64,000 bases of DNA. It comes from JAWXUE01 sp044432925. Its GTDB lineage: Bacteria > Bacillota_I > Bacilli_A > Acholeplasmatales > Anaeroplasmataceae. The stretch covers positions 1 to 64,000 of the forward strand of contig JAWXUE010000003.1 of assembly GCA_044432925.1 (NCBI GenBank). The letters are read 5' to 3'. The notes beneath the pieces are model-generated. The model saw only the letters and a list, made by a program, of their open reading frames with translations. It ran no database searches and was not told where the DNA came from. The translations under genes and the position numbers were made by a program. Positions 26,659-35,847 of the stretch are shown piece after piece (position 1 is the first letter of the stretch; the number at the start of each line of letters is the position of its first letter).

Positions 26659-27378
26659 CTAATTACAACTAGTAATTTCTTTAACAGGCATGTCCCATTT
26701 TTTTTCAATAAACATTAAAACTTTTGATGTAGAATATGTCAAAAATAAATAAATTACTGCAGCAATCGTCATTGCCTCAACAAACATCCCTATACCAGCT
26801 GATAGTGAAGCATATTTAAAAATATCTAAAACAAATATACAACTAAGAACAGATGTATCTTTTATATTAACAATAAATTCGTTACCTAATGATGGGAATG
26901 TATTTTTTACAGTTTGAGGTAAAACAATATAAATAAATGTTTGTAATTGATTAAATCCTAAACTTCTAGCTGCCTCTGTTTGTCCTTTATCTAAAGAATT
27001 AATACCACCTCTAAATACCTCTGCTAAATATGCAGCCGTATTTAGTGATACAACCACAATACCAGCTATATTTGGAGTCCACCATGAGAAAATCGGCAAT
27101 GCACCCAATCCATAGTATATTATCATAGCTTGAACCATCATAGGCGTACCACGGAAAATAGTAACATATATTTTCGCAAAATAATATCCAATATATTTGA
27201 AAACTTTAGCAACTTTATTTCCATCATCTTTCAAATTAAATGTTCTTAGAATAGCTAAACCTAATCCAAGAAATAATCCTATTATTGTTCCTGATAATGC
27301 TAAAAGTAAAGTAACTCCAATTCCCTGAAGGAATAATGGAGTCCACTCACTTAATATTTTTATAATATTATCTATCAT
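26659..27378 (-). CDS. Polar amino-acid (probably lysine) ABC transporter permease
   Basis: 239 aa. Several membrane helices carry the HisM-type signature (YVTIFRGTPMMVQAMIIYY and EAARSLGFNQLQTFIYIVLPQ). The start codon overlaps the binding-protein stop by one base (TAATG), so translation is coupled. It forms the channel for the riboswitch-controlled transporter. Confidence 0.95.
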   Translation of the reverse strand: MIDNIIKILSEWTPLFLQGIGVTLLLALSGTIIGLFLGLGLAILRTFNLKDDGNKVAKVFKYIGYYFAKIYVTIFRGTPMMVQAMIIYYGLGALPIFSWWTPNIAGIVVVSLNTAAYLAEVFRGGINSLDKGQTEAARSLGFNQLQTFIYIVLPQTVKNTFPSLGNEFIVNIKDTSVLSCIFVLDIFKYASLSAGIGMFVEAMTIAAVIYLFLTYSTSKVLMFIEKKWDMPVKEITSCN

Positions 27379-28241
27379 TATGCAGATCTAGCCACTGCAG
27401 CTGTCATTGCATCATTTCTTCTATCAGTAGATAGTTTCGCTAAAGCAGTGTTAATTCTTTCAGTTAAGTCAGAATCAATTGCCGTTGCTATAGATACTGT
27501 TCTATCCTCTAAAGATACATTAAAAGGATTATCTCCAGCGATATCTAAAATTACTAATGAATCATTTGAACTTAATAAAGCTTGAGCCACTGGTAATTCA
27601 ATAATTGTAAAATCATAAGTACTCACTAAACCTAATGCTATTAAAGGTACTGTATCAGCAGGAGTTGCTCTAGTAATATTGAAATCACCATAAACATCGT
27701 TTGCTAAATTAGCAACTAAATCATCATATAAAGTTTCAGCTTGACCAATTCCTTTAGCTCCATTTAATTCTGAAAAACTTGTTGCATTAGCATATTTATT
27801 ATTTTCATGTGTAACAACTACAAATTCAGATGTATAATAAGCATCTGTAAAATCTACAAATTCTTTTCTTTCTTCTGTAGGAGACATCCCCGCTATAATA
27901 ACATCTATAGTCCCATTTTCTAATTCTAAAATTAAATTATCCCATGGAGTCATTTTAATCTCAATATTCATACCTAATTCAGTACCTAAGTATCTTGAAA
28001 TTTGTACATCATATCCATCAGCAAACATATTACTTCCTGAAATTGGTAATGTATATTCAGTACTATACGTTTGAGCCCAGTTAAATGGAGCGTAATCACA
28101 TTCTAATCCTACAACTAAAGTATCGTTGCCTTCAACAGTTTCATATTCAAAAACCTCTCCTGTTTGATCATAATCAACTCCACATCCTATTAATGATGTT
28201 GCACTTCCTAAAACTAATAAACCTAATAAAAATCTTTTCAT
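27378..28241 (-). CDS. Polar amino-acid (probably lysine) binding lipoprotein
   Basis: 287 aa from ATG 28241 (AAGGAG upstream; the open frame extends further but lacks an RBS). Signal peptide with lipobox LIGC. Family-3 binding fold: LVVGLECDYAPFNW, MTPWDNLILELENGTIDVIIAGM, TEERKEFVDFTDAYY. It delivers its ligand to the permease at 26659. Lysine is inferred from the riboswitch. Confidence 0.94.
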   Translation of the reverse strand: MKRFLLGLLVLGSATSLIGCGVDYDQTGEVFEYETVEGNDTLVVGLECDYAPFNWAQTYSTEYTLPISGSNMFADGYDVQISRYLGTELGMNIEIKMTPWDNLILELENGTIDVIIAGMSPTEERKEFVDFTDAYYTSEFVVVTHENNKYANATSFSELNGAKGIGQAETLYDDLVANLANDVYGDFNITRATPADTVPLIALGLVSTYDFTIIELPVAQALLSSNDSLVILDIAGDNPFNVSLEDRTVSIATAIDSDLTERINTALAKLSTDRRNDAMTAAVARSA

Positions 28242-28267
28242 TTTTCTCTCTCCTTGAATTTTATATT

Positions 28268-28482
28268 TAAAAATAAAAACAGGCACAATTTATGCGCCTG
28301 TAAAAGTTATGTTTTATTTACGTTAAGCGCCTCTACCTTTTAAAGTAGGAGTGTTATAGATATTATCTTATAACCCCAAGAATATAATTTACCAATTATC
28401 TTCTTTCGGCGATGATTGCCTTTCGAATGTTTCTTCGGATGTCTCCTCCACATTTTACTAATCTGCATCGCTACCTCTGTTT
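28268..28482 (-). promoter_or_regulatory. Lysine riboswitch (L-box) with terminator
   Basis: On the minus strand the aptamer (about 28479 to 28343) shows the L-box landmarks: AGGTAGCGATGC, AGTA, a GGAGGAGACATCC arm, AAAGGCAATCATCGCCGAAAG and CTTGGGG. P1 closes AGGTAG with CTACTT. It is followed by a terminator, ACAGGC..GCCTGT (28279-28301) with a T run at 28271-28278. Lysine binding should favour termination and repress the transporter. The stretch 28242-28556 holds only this element and its promoter. Confidence 0.9.
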
Positions 28483-28495
28483 TTATTTTGATGTT

Positions 28496-28524
28496 ATTTT
28501 ACAACGATATTATAATCATGTCAA
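28496..28524 (-). promoter_or_regulatory. Promoter of the lysine riboswitch operon
   Basis: TTGACA (28519-28524), 17 nt, TAAAAT (28496-28501) on the minus strand, immediately upstream of the aptamer. Confidence 0.8.
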
Positions 28525-28556
28525 CAACTTTTTTAATTTTTTTTATTATTTAATAT

Positions 28557-30133
28557 TTATATTTCTAATTCTTTACTTTTATCTTTATAAAATAACATAC
28601 CTATAAATAATATTGCACCAGTAATAAATAAGAAAGAAATACATCCAAACCCATGTGAAATTATAGCTGCAACTATCATTAAAATAGCAGCCATTATTGC
28701 CAAAGAAGGCATAAAAAATCTATTAAATTTATTTAAATCATTTCTATTTTTAATTATAGTAACATAAATTGGTATATAAGCCATATATACAAATATAATT
28801 ACTAATTCAGAAATATCCATAGCCCATGATGCACCCTTCATTAAACCTTGATACATTGTTATTAACCAAACACTTAACCAAAATAAAGATAATATAGAAC
28901 CAATTGTAGCTGATGCAGTATTTATATTAAATTTATTTAAAGACTTAAATAGATCTGGTATAGGACCATTATCTGTATCAGCAATAGATTTCATATTTCT
29001 CATTGCTCCCATAGCAAGACCATTTAATGTACCTATACAAGAAATAACAACAAATACATATAGTATTGTACCACCTACACCNNNNNNNNNNNNNNNNNNN
29101 NNNNNNNNNNNNNNNNNNNNNNNNNNNNNNNNNNNNNNNNNNNNNNNNNNNNNNNNNNNNNNNNNNNNNNNNNNNNNNNNNTAGGACCATTATCTGTATC
29201 AGCAATAGATTTCATATTTCTCATTGCTCCCATAGCAAGACCATTTAATGTACCTATACAAGAAATAACAACAAATACATATAGTATTGTACCACCTACA
29301 CCACCAAAGATTTTTGAAAAAGCTAATTTAACTTGTTCATCACCATTGTCAATAAAATCACTATTTGCGTATGTCCCAGCTAGACCAATATAATATGCTA
29401 TATAAATACCTAACACAATTAATGTACCAATAACTAAAGCTTTAGGTAATGTTTTTTTAGGATCTTTTAATTCTTTAGAAATAGTAGTTGCTACTATCCA
29501 ACCTTCATAAGCAAAGCAAGTCCCACAAACAGCACCCATAAAACCACTAGATCCACTATAAAATCCAACGTTAGTAAAATTATCAACTAATACTCCACCA
29601 TCATTAAACAAACCATAGATTACTCCAAATATCGCCATAATGACAAGAGGAATTAACTTTATAATTGTAGTTGATACTTGAAAGTATCCAGCAATCTTAG
29701 GTGCTACAAAGTTAAATGCACATATAATAGAAACATAAATAAATGATGCTACCACTACAAAAGTTATACTATCTACCCCAAATAATATAGCTGTAAAATT
29801 AGCACAAACCCAACCTAATACACCAACTAATAAAGGATAATACAACACAGCGCAATACCAAGATAAACAATAAGCATGTTTTCTTCCAACTGTTTCTTCA
29901 GCCATATTTATTAAATCAGTATTTTTTTTACAATTAGATGCTACAAGGGAAAATGTATACGCACTAACAATCATAACTAACCCACCAACTACCCAAGCAA
30001 GAATACTTAATGTTAAATTACCTTCTAATTGTTTTAATACACCAGATGCTTTAAAAAATACCCCTGAACCTACTATTATTCCAACTACCATCGCTATAGC
30101 AGTAAATAAATTATACTTTCTTTTTAACTCCAT
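28557..30133 (-). CDS. APC-family amino-acid permease (interrupted by assembly gap)
   Basis: Amino-acid/polyamine/organocation transporter with about 12 membrane helices. The N-terminus NLFTAIAMVVGIIVGSGVFFKASGV is the LAT/SteT-like first helix with the GSG substrate loop. The gene reads into 100 N at 29082-29181, flanked by two identical 121-bp copies. Dropping one copy and the N run (221 nt) gives one open frame of 451 aa, so the gene is intact in the genome. ATG 30133 with GGGGTGAG is the start. It lies 34 nt after the lipid kinase gene. The substrate is unknown; an amino-acid exchanger is most likely. Confidence 0.88.
28961..29081. repeat. 121-bp direct repeat, copy 1 (contig-overlap artefact)
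   Basis: Identical to 29182-29302. It ends exactly at the N run. A length of 121 matches a common assembler k-mer. Confidence 0.9.
29082..29181. other. Assembly gap of 100 N
   Basis: Exactly 100 N between two copies of the same 121-bp sequence. The gap has arbitrary scaffold length and probably holds no missing sequence. Confidence 0.95.
29182..29302. repeat. 121-bp direct repeat, copy 2 (contig-overlap artefact)
   Basis: Identical to 28961-29081. It starts exactly after the N run. Confidence 0.9.
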
Positions 30134-30167
30134 ATAACTCACCCCATTTATATTTTTTTTACAATTC

Positions 30168-30959
30168 CTAAAATTTAACATTTATAGAATTTACTTTACC
30201 GTATATTTCTCCATCTGAGTGCATCACTTGTGATTCATCACTAAACATAGTTATCTCTTTACCTTGTATAGTAAATATATTCTTTTTAAATATAGTATGA
30301 ACTCCTAAAAAAATAGTAGGAAATATTCTTAATAATTTAAATAATCCTACTTTATGAATTACATATACTTCTAATAAATCATCTAATCTATCTGATTTAG
30401 GTGATAATTTCATCCCTCCACCTATACATCTTCCGTTCATAACAGATGCAAACCATACATTAGTAAATTTATATTCTTTACCATCAACAATTAATTCTAA
30501 ATTAAATCTTTTAAATTTCTTCATTGTATTAATAGTTGTTTTATAATAATTAGCTTTTTCATTCTTATTAACATTGTCACAAATTTCACCATCAACACCA
30601 AAACCTGTACTTGTTAAATAATGACTACCATTAGACTTCGGACAATGATTAATATATTTAGTTATATTAAAGTAATCTTCAGGGAAATCTCTACTAAAGT
30701 CATTTCCTGATCCACCTTTATATAAATATATTTCATTTTTTAATTCTAATTCTCTTATCTCGTTAGTAATAGTATGTAGTGTACCATCACCACCTATAAT
30801 AACTAATTTATCTTCTTCATTTAAATTTAAGTCTTTTATTTTATTAGTAGTAACATCTTTTACTACATACTCATCTTTAACATGTTTTTTAATAAATTCA
30901 TTTAACTTGTGTATACTACCACCTTTTTGACTAAGTGGATTAAATAATATAATTGTCAT
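30168..30959 (-). CDS. Diacylglycerol/lipid kinase family protein
   Basis: About 263 aa. The catalytic-domain motif GGDGTLHTITNEI (near residue 55) and GGSGNDFSRDF are those of the DAGK/YegS/BmrU family, which phosphorylates diacylglycerol or related lipids with ATP. The C-terminal region (GGGMKLSPKSDRLDDLLEVYVI) also fits. ATG 30959 is preferred to GTG 30968, since AAGGTGAG is the RBS. It lies between alr and the permease in a three-gene run. Substrate not determined. Confidence 0.9.
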   Translation of the reverse strand: MTIILFNPLSQKGGSIHKLNEFIKKHVKDEYVVKDVTTNKIKDLNLNEEDKLVIIGGDGTLHTITNEIRELELKNEIYLYKGGSGNDFSRDFPEDYFNITKYINHCPKSNGSHYLTSTGFGVDGEICDNVNKNEKANYYKTTINTMKKFKRFNLELIVDGKEYKFTNVWFASVMNGRCIGGGMKLSPKSDRLDDLLEVYVIHKVGLFKLLRIFPTIFLGVHTIFKKNIFTIQGKEITMFSDESQVMHSDGEIYGKVNSINVKF

Positions 30960-30992
30960 AACTCTCACCTTATGTCATTATATCATATTTTG

Positions 30993-31925
30993 TTAAATAT
31001 AGTTATTTTTTGATAATCCATAAGATATAAACACTTCATGTTTACTCACTTTAAAAAAATTTAAATAGTTTTCTATTTTATTATTGTTCGAAATTATATC
31101 AACTTCTTTTATATCTTCAATATCTAATAATACAAAAGAATGATTCATACATGATTTCCCTATTAATTCATAATAACTACCTCTTGAATAAACTTTAAAT
31201 CCATTGCAATTTCTAATTAATCCATCAGCATACCCTATATCTAATACTCCTACTAAAATATTATTTTTAGCTTTATATGAATAATCATATCCAATAAACT
31301 CACCCTTTTTAACATAATTATAATGAATTATTTTTGCTTTTATTATTAATGCATCATTATAAATAGCCTCACCTATTCTTCTACAGTTTCCAAAATTCAT
31401 ATTTTTATGTTGAGAAGAAAAATAATGTATATCTAAATTATCTTTATAATCTAATATACTATTAAATACATTAAGCTGATTTTGTATACATTCTAAATCA
31501 TTAGTAGCATTATGTGAATAAATACCAGTAAGATTATTAGTATAAAATTCATTTATTATTTGTTTCATACCAAAGCGATTCATACCAGTATTTAATGCAA
31601 TTTGATACTTAACATTTTTTTCTTTTATAAAATTAAAATCATCTATATTATTTATTGAAACTTCTATTTTATATTTCTTATAATAACTAATCATCTCTTT
31701 ATTAAATGGCGTTATTAAAAGAATTTTTGAGTTTATTATAGTTTTTCTAATTGTTATAGCATCATCTAAATTTATAACACAAAATTTATATAAATTAGTT
31801 TTTTTAATTACTTTTAAAACTTGTTTTAAACCAAATCCATAAGCATCACTTTTGAGTACTAAGTAATGTGTATTATTAATTCTATCTAAATTATATTTTA
31901 TTTTTTCTAACAATACATATTTCAA
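30993..31925 (-). CDS. alr: Alanine racemase
   Basis: PLP enzyme that supplies D-Ala for peptidoglycan. The Schiff-base lysine is in LVLKSDAYGFG, with NRFGM, GEAIYN and the catalytic-tyrosine region GYADGL. About 310 aa, shorter than the usual 360-390, with a clipped C-terminus (SYGLSKNNYI). The ATG at 31970 lies in the T run of the tyrS terminator, and the next ATG (31937) has no RBS. TTG 31925, preceded by GGTGAT and about 17 nt past a TATAAT (31942-31947), is the likelier start and gives the normal N-terminus LKYVLLEKIKYNL. Confidence 0.9.
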   Translation of the reverse strand: MKYVLLEKIKYNLDRINNTHYLVLKSDAYGFGLKQVLKVIKKTNLYKFCVINLDDAITIRKTIINSKILLITPFNKEMISYYKKYKIEVSINNIDDFNFIKEKNVKYQIALNTGMNRFGMKQIINEFYTNNLTGIYSHNATNDLECIQNQLNVFNSILDYKDNLDIHYFSSQHKNMNFGNCRRIGEAIYNDALIIKAKIIHYNYVKKGEFIGYDYSYKAKNNILVGVLDIGYADGLIRNCNGFKVYSRGSYYELIGKSCMNHSFVLLDIEDIKEVDIISNNNKIENYLNFFKVSKHEVFISYGLSKNNYI

Positions 31926-31959
31926 AATAATCACCATTAATATTATATGCACTAGGATA

Positions 31960-31992
31960 TAAAAAAACACCTAGTATTATACTAAGTGTTTT
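31960..31992 (-). terminator. tyrS terminator
   Basis: An 11-bp stem with one mismatch (AACAC-TAGTA against TACTA-GTGTT, centred near 31978) is followed by a T run on the minus strand. Confidence 0.8.
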
Positions 31993-31998
31993 TTATAT

Positions 31999-33240
31999 TT
32001 AGAATTCTAACATTGCATATTTCTTTTTACCACGTCTAATAATAATATACTTTTTCTCTATAGCTATTTTATTAGTTAATTCTAACTCTAAATTAGTTTC
32101 TTTATTACCATTTAAACTAACTGCTCCACTCTCTATGAATTGTCTAGCCTCTCTATTAGAAGATGCTAATTTTAATTCAACTAATGCAGCAATCAAATTA
32201 ATTGTTTTATCAACTTTTAATTTATCTAAATCTTTAAAACATGCTTCTATTTGCACAGCAGATAATTTAGTTAATTCGTTACTAAATAATGCATTACTAA
32301 TATTTAGCGCTTCTTCATAAGCAGCTTCACCATGAATAAATGTAGTTAATTCTTTTGCTAATACTTTTTGTGCTAATCTTTCTTGTGGTGCTTTAGTAAA
32401 TTCTACTTCTATTTTATCTATTTCATCTTTAGTTAAGAAAGTAAATTGTTTTAATCTTTTAATTACTTCACTATCAGAAGTATTAATCCAGAACTGATAA
32501 AATTCATATGGTGAAGTTTTCTTTGGATCTAACCAAACAGTACCACTTTCTGTTTTACCAAATTTAGTACCATCAGATTTTACAATTAAAGGTATAGTAT
32601 ATCCGTAAGCCTTAGCTTCATGACCTACTCTTTTTCTGATTAACTCTATCCCAGCAGTAATATTTCCCCATTGATCTTGTCCACCAATTTGTACACTACA
32701 TTTATTATTAACAAACAAGTGATGCCAATCTAATGATTGTAAAATTTGATAAGAAAATTCTGTATAAGAAATACCTGAATCTAATCTACTTTTTACAGTA
32801 TCTTTATTTATCATATAATTAACATTAAAACATTTACCATAATCTCTTAAGAATGTAATTACATCAATCTTACTAATCCAGTCATAATTATTAACAATAT
32901 TAGTAAATTTAAATATATTTTTTACTTGATTAGAAATACCTTTAGCATTTTCTAGTGTTTCTTCTAAAGTAATCATTTTTCTTTCACCTTGTTGCTTAGG
33001 GTCACCAATTAAACCTGTTGCTCCACCTACTAATAAAATAGGTGTATGTCCTTTATCTAAAAATCTTTTTGCAACTAAATAAGTAACTAAATGCCCAACA
33101 TGTAAACTATCTCCTGTTGGGTCGGCACCTAAATAAAAAGTAGCTTTATTGTTTTCTAAATAATCTTCAATACCAGTATCTGTTGTATCAAAAAATAATT
33201 CTCTATATTTTAATTCTTCTATTAATGTCATTTTTTTCAT
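31999..33240 (-). CDS. tyrS: Tyrosyl-tRNA synthetase
   Basis: 413 aa class-I synthetase. HIGH-equivalent HVGH in LGADPTGDSLHVGHLV, KMSKS-equivalent KFGKT (about residue 230), the tyrosine-binding block VQIGGQDQWGNI, and a C-terminal S4-like RNA-binding domain (SSNREARQFIESGAVSLNG). RBS GAGGAG. Controlled by the Tyr T-box leader. Confidence 0.98.
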   Translation of the reverse strand: MKKMTLIEELKYRELFFDTTDTGIEDYLENNKATFYLGADPTGDSLHVGHLVTYLVAKRFLDKGHTPILLVGGATGLIGDPKQQGERKMITLEETLENAKGISNQVKNIFKFTNIVNNYDWISKIDVITFLRDYGKCFNVNYMINKDTVKSRLDSGISYTEFSYQILQSLDWHHLFVNNKCSVQIGGQDQWGNITAGIELIRKRVGHEAKAYGYTIPLIVKSDGTKFGKTESGTVWLDPKKTSPYEFYQFWINTSDSEVIKRLKQFTFLTKDEIDKIEVEFTKAPQERLAQKVLAKELTTFIHGEAAYEEALNISNALFSNELTKLSAVQIEACFKDLDKLKVDKTINLIAALVELKLASSNREARQFIESGAVSLNGNKETNLELELTNKIAIEKKYIIIRRGKKKYAMLEF

Positions 33241-33252
33241 ATTCTTCTCCTC

Positions 33253-33466
33253 ATTTTAACGAAAAAAGTCCCTAGAAAATCTAAGGACGAGTTAACGCGG
33301 TACCACCTTAGTTCTAGAGACCTAGCACTTTATTCTCTTAACGCGAGTAATCGTTTGTACTTTTAATACAAATATCTCATTAGATGTATTTCATTTTAAT
33401 TTAATCTTAATTTCCACCAACCATTAAGTCTCTATATAATAAATTTAAAATTACTTCTTCTAAATC
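33253..33466 (-). promoter_or_regulatory. T-box riboswitch of tyrS, specifier UAC (Tyr)
   Basis: Stem I pairs TTAGA with TCTAA. The specifier loop reads GAAA-TAC-A, with TAC at 33386-33388, matching tyrosine. The apical GTTGGTGG element, one T-box motif (33296-33310) and one terminator (GTCC-TAGA with TCTA-GGAC, 33268-33288, T run at 33262-33267) follow. It is a single, standard T-box. A weak TTGTTA-17-TATAGA lies within the 3' end of the upstream regulator gene. Confidence 0.93.
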
Positions 33467-33472
33467 ATCGAT

Positions 33473-34462
33473 TTATTTCATTGAATCTCTATAAATAATT
33501 TTGTGTGGCATAACAACACTTTTTTCTTCAACTTCTTCATCTTTCATGAATTTAGTTAATAAACGCATCGCTACAGCACCTATTGCATAAACAGGATTAT
33601 CTACACATGTTAAAGTTGGTCTAGATAATTTTGCATAACTTGTATTTTGGAACCCAGCAACCATTATATCATTAGGAATACTCATATTCATTTCTCTTGC
33701 AACATTGATAAACGAAACAGCTATACTATCTCTTACTGCTATTGCAGCATCAATTTTATTTTCAGCAAAGAATGTTTGGAAGTGAGGTTGATTAATATCA
33801 ATATCACCACTTGTTCTAAATATTTTAGGTTCTAATTTAGCTTCATTCATTGCTTTAGTATAACCTAATTCTTTTTTAATATTAGTTGTATATCTTCTAA
33901 CAGTAGCTAATAAATAAATATCTTTTTTACCTTTTTCAATTAGTTCTTTAGTAATTTCATATGAAGCTTTTTCATAATCGATTGCTACAGAAGCGTATTC
34001 AAAATCGTAAACAACATTACTTAATACAAAAGGAATACTAGAATCAGTTAAACAATCACTTACTTCTTTGATTTCCTCTTCAGATAATTCATCATTTAAG
34101 ATTAGTACTCCATCAACTTGTTCAGCAGCAACAGTTCTTGCAACTTCAAAAGCAGAGTTATCTACCATTGAGAATATTTTAATTGAATATTTATATTCTT
34201 TAGCAATATCCATTATACCACCTAAAGTTTGAGAAACAGAAGCTCTTGTAATGTCAGAAACCATCACCCCAACAGTTGTTGTTTTTCTACTTGCTAATCC
34301 TCTTGCAATAGCATTTGGTTTATATCCTAATTCTTTTATAACCGCAAGTACATTTTCTCTTGTTTTAGCACTAACTTTTTCAGGGTTATTTAATACTCTT
34401 GAAACTGTTGCTAATGAAACTCTTGCAGCACCTGATACATCATATATTGTAGCTTTTGCCAT
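33473..34462 (-). CDS. ccpA: LacI-family regulator, CcpA-like
   Basis: 329 aa. N-terminal HTH (TIYDVSGAARVSLATVSRVLN), hinge GYKPNAIARGLASRKTTTVGV and periplasmic-binding-fold core align closely with the CcpA pattern by eye (YDVAREANVSMATVSRV in B. subtilis). It should mediate carbon catabolite control with HPr-Ser-P at cre sites. ATG 34462 is preferred over 34471 (RBS TAGGTGATT). It lies 39 nt behind murC and is followed by the tyrS T-box. The CcpA assignment is probable, not proven. Confidence 0.85.
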   Translation of the reverse strand: MAKATIYDVSGAARVSLATVSRVLNNPEKVSAKTRENVLAVIKELGYKPNAIARGLASRKTTTVGVMVSDITRASVSQTLGGIMDIAKEYKYSIKIFSMVDNSAFEVARTVAAEQVDGVLILNDELSEEEIKEVSDCLTDSSIPFVLSNVVYDFEYASVAIDYEKASYEITKELIEKGKKDIYLLATVRRYTTNIKKELGYTKAMNEAKLEPKIFRTSGDIDINQPHFQTFFAENKIDAAIAVRDSIAVSFINVAREMNMSIPNDIMVAGFQNTSYAKLSRPTLTCVDNPVYAIGAVAMRLLTKFMKDEEVEEKSVVMPHKIIYRDSMK

Positions 34463-34501
34463 TATAATCACCTACCTACGTAAATTATACCATTAAAACG
34501 A

Positions 34502-35734
34502 TTATTTTTCAATGAAATTTACTTGATTTATTAATTTATTTATATCTCCTGCTCCCATGAAAACATAAACATTTTCATTATTAATTGAATTTAATATATC
34601 ATTATTAAACTTAATAAAGTTAGTTTTTTCTAATAATAAATTACCTTCTCCTTGTTCTCTAATTGAAGAAAACACATCTAATATATATACTTCATCAGCT
34701 ATACTTAAAGATTTAATAAAGTCAGTTAATAAAACTTTAGTTCTTGAATAAGTATGCGGTTGAAATAAAACAATAATTTTTTTATCTTTATAATAATTTT
34801 TTAAATATGAAAGTGTTGAAGATATTTCTGTTGGGTGGTGAGCATAATCATCATATATAATTGTATTATTTATTATATATTTTTCTAATCTTCTTTTAGG
34901 TAGTTTCAAATTATTAATATTATTTTTAATATAATCATCATCACTATCTATTAATTTACATATAATAAAACTTGCTACAAAATTATAAATATTATGCAAT
35001 CCAAGTTCAATATCAAAACTATAATTATTTCCATAAAATGCTATTGTTACAACATTTTTTTCATAATGAAATTTAATGTCATTATAATCATTCATACCAA
35101 ATGTTATCAAGTTATAATGTTTTATTTTTTTACAATTTTCATCGTCCCCATTAACAATGACTATTTGTGAGTTAACAGCAGCTTTTTGAAAACTTGTTAT
35201 AACATCTTCAATATTTTTAAAATAATCTGGATGATCCAACTCTATATTATTAATTAATAATATCTTATTTGTGTATTCTAGAAAATTATTTTTATATTCA
35301 CATGCTTCTAAAACTAAATATTGAGCTTCTCTATTTGCTCTACCATAACCATCTCCACATAAAATATTAATATTCTTATTAGTTAATTGAGAAATAAATG
35401 ATGTTGTTGTAGTTTTACCATGAGTACCTGAAATGGATATTTTTGGCATTCTAAAAAATTTTTCGATAAAATATGGATAATCATAATATTCACAAGTATT
35501 TTTTATAGTTTTTACATATTCACTATTTTTAAAAGCATTTCCAACAACATAAGTGTAATCATTATTTATTGTTATATTATTTATCTCTTCAATAATAACT
35601 TCTTCTTTTATTAAGCTAGTAGTAAAAAAATTATTGTTAAAATCGCATCCAATAACTTTGTGTCCTAATTCGACAAGAATACTTGATAATGAACACATTC
35701 CTACACCTTTTATACCTACTAAATAAAAAATCAT
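34502..35734 (-). CDS. murC: UDP-N-acetylmuramate--L-alanine ligase
   Basis: 410 aa Mur ligase that adds L-Ala to UDP-MurNAc in the cytoplasm. N-terminal dinucleotide-type loop VGIKGVGM, ATP loop ISGTHGKTTTTS, central YDDYAHHPTEI and C-terminal LFQPHTYSRTK are diagnostic of MurC. It is slightly shorter than the usual 430-480. RBS AGGTGAT. It is divergent from the MalR-like regulator gene. Together with alr it shows the organism builds peptidoglycan. Confidence 0.95.
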   Translation of the reverse strand: MIFYLVGIKGVGMCSLSSILVELGHKVIGCDFNNNFFTTSLIKEEVIIEEINNITINNDYTYVVGNAFKNSEYVKTIKNTCEYYDYPYFIEKFFRMPKISISGTHGKTTTTSFISQLTNKNINILCGDGYGRANREAQYLVLEACEYKNNFLEYTNKILLINNIELDHPDYFKNIEDVITSFQKAAVNSQIVIVNGDDENCKKIKHYNLITFGMNDYNDIKFHYEKNVVTIAFYGNNYSFDIELGLHNIYNFVASFIICKLIDSDDDYIKNNINNLKLPKRRLEKYIINNTIIYDDYAHHPTEISSTLSYLKNYYKDKKIIVLFQPHTYSRTKVLLTDFIKSLSIADEVYILDVFSSIREQGEGNLLLEKTNFIKFNNDILNSINNENVYVFMGAGDINKLINQVNFIEK

Positions 35735-35800
35735 CTAATCACCTAATAAATAATATGAAAAAAAATACAAATTATTCTTTTATTTATTGAAAAAGTAATG

Positions 35801-35830
35801 TATAATATAATCATATGTAAAGCGTTTTCA
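35801..35830 (+). promoter_or_regulatory. Promoter region and operator of the MalR-like gene
   Basis: Overlapping TATAAT hexamers (35801-35811) are followed directly by TGTAAAGCGTTTTCA (35816-35830), a LacI-type half-palindromic site at the expected transcription start. Autoregulation is inferred. Confidence 0.5.
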
Positions 35831-35847
35831 TAAGAGGGGGAAACAAT

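Noticed and set aside
28412..28606. 64-aa plus-strand open frame over the lysine riboswitch
   Set aside because: It lies opposite a conserved RNA element and the permease 3' end, with no recognisable protein features.
28557..29205. Apparent pseudogene or split amino-acid permease around the N run
   Set aside because: The two pieces overlap by an identical 121 bp and merge in frame, so the break is an assembly artefact.
30993..31970. Alanine racemase start at 31970 with an N-terminal hydrophobic segment
   Set aside because: The segment is encoded by the tyrS terminator tail and promoter -10. The TTG at 31925 has an RBS and gives the normal Alr N-terminus.
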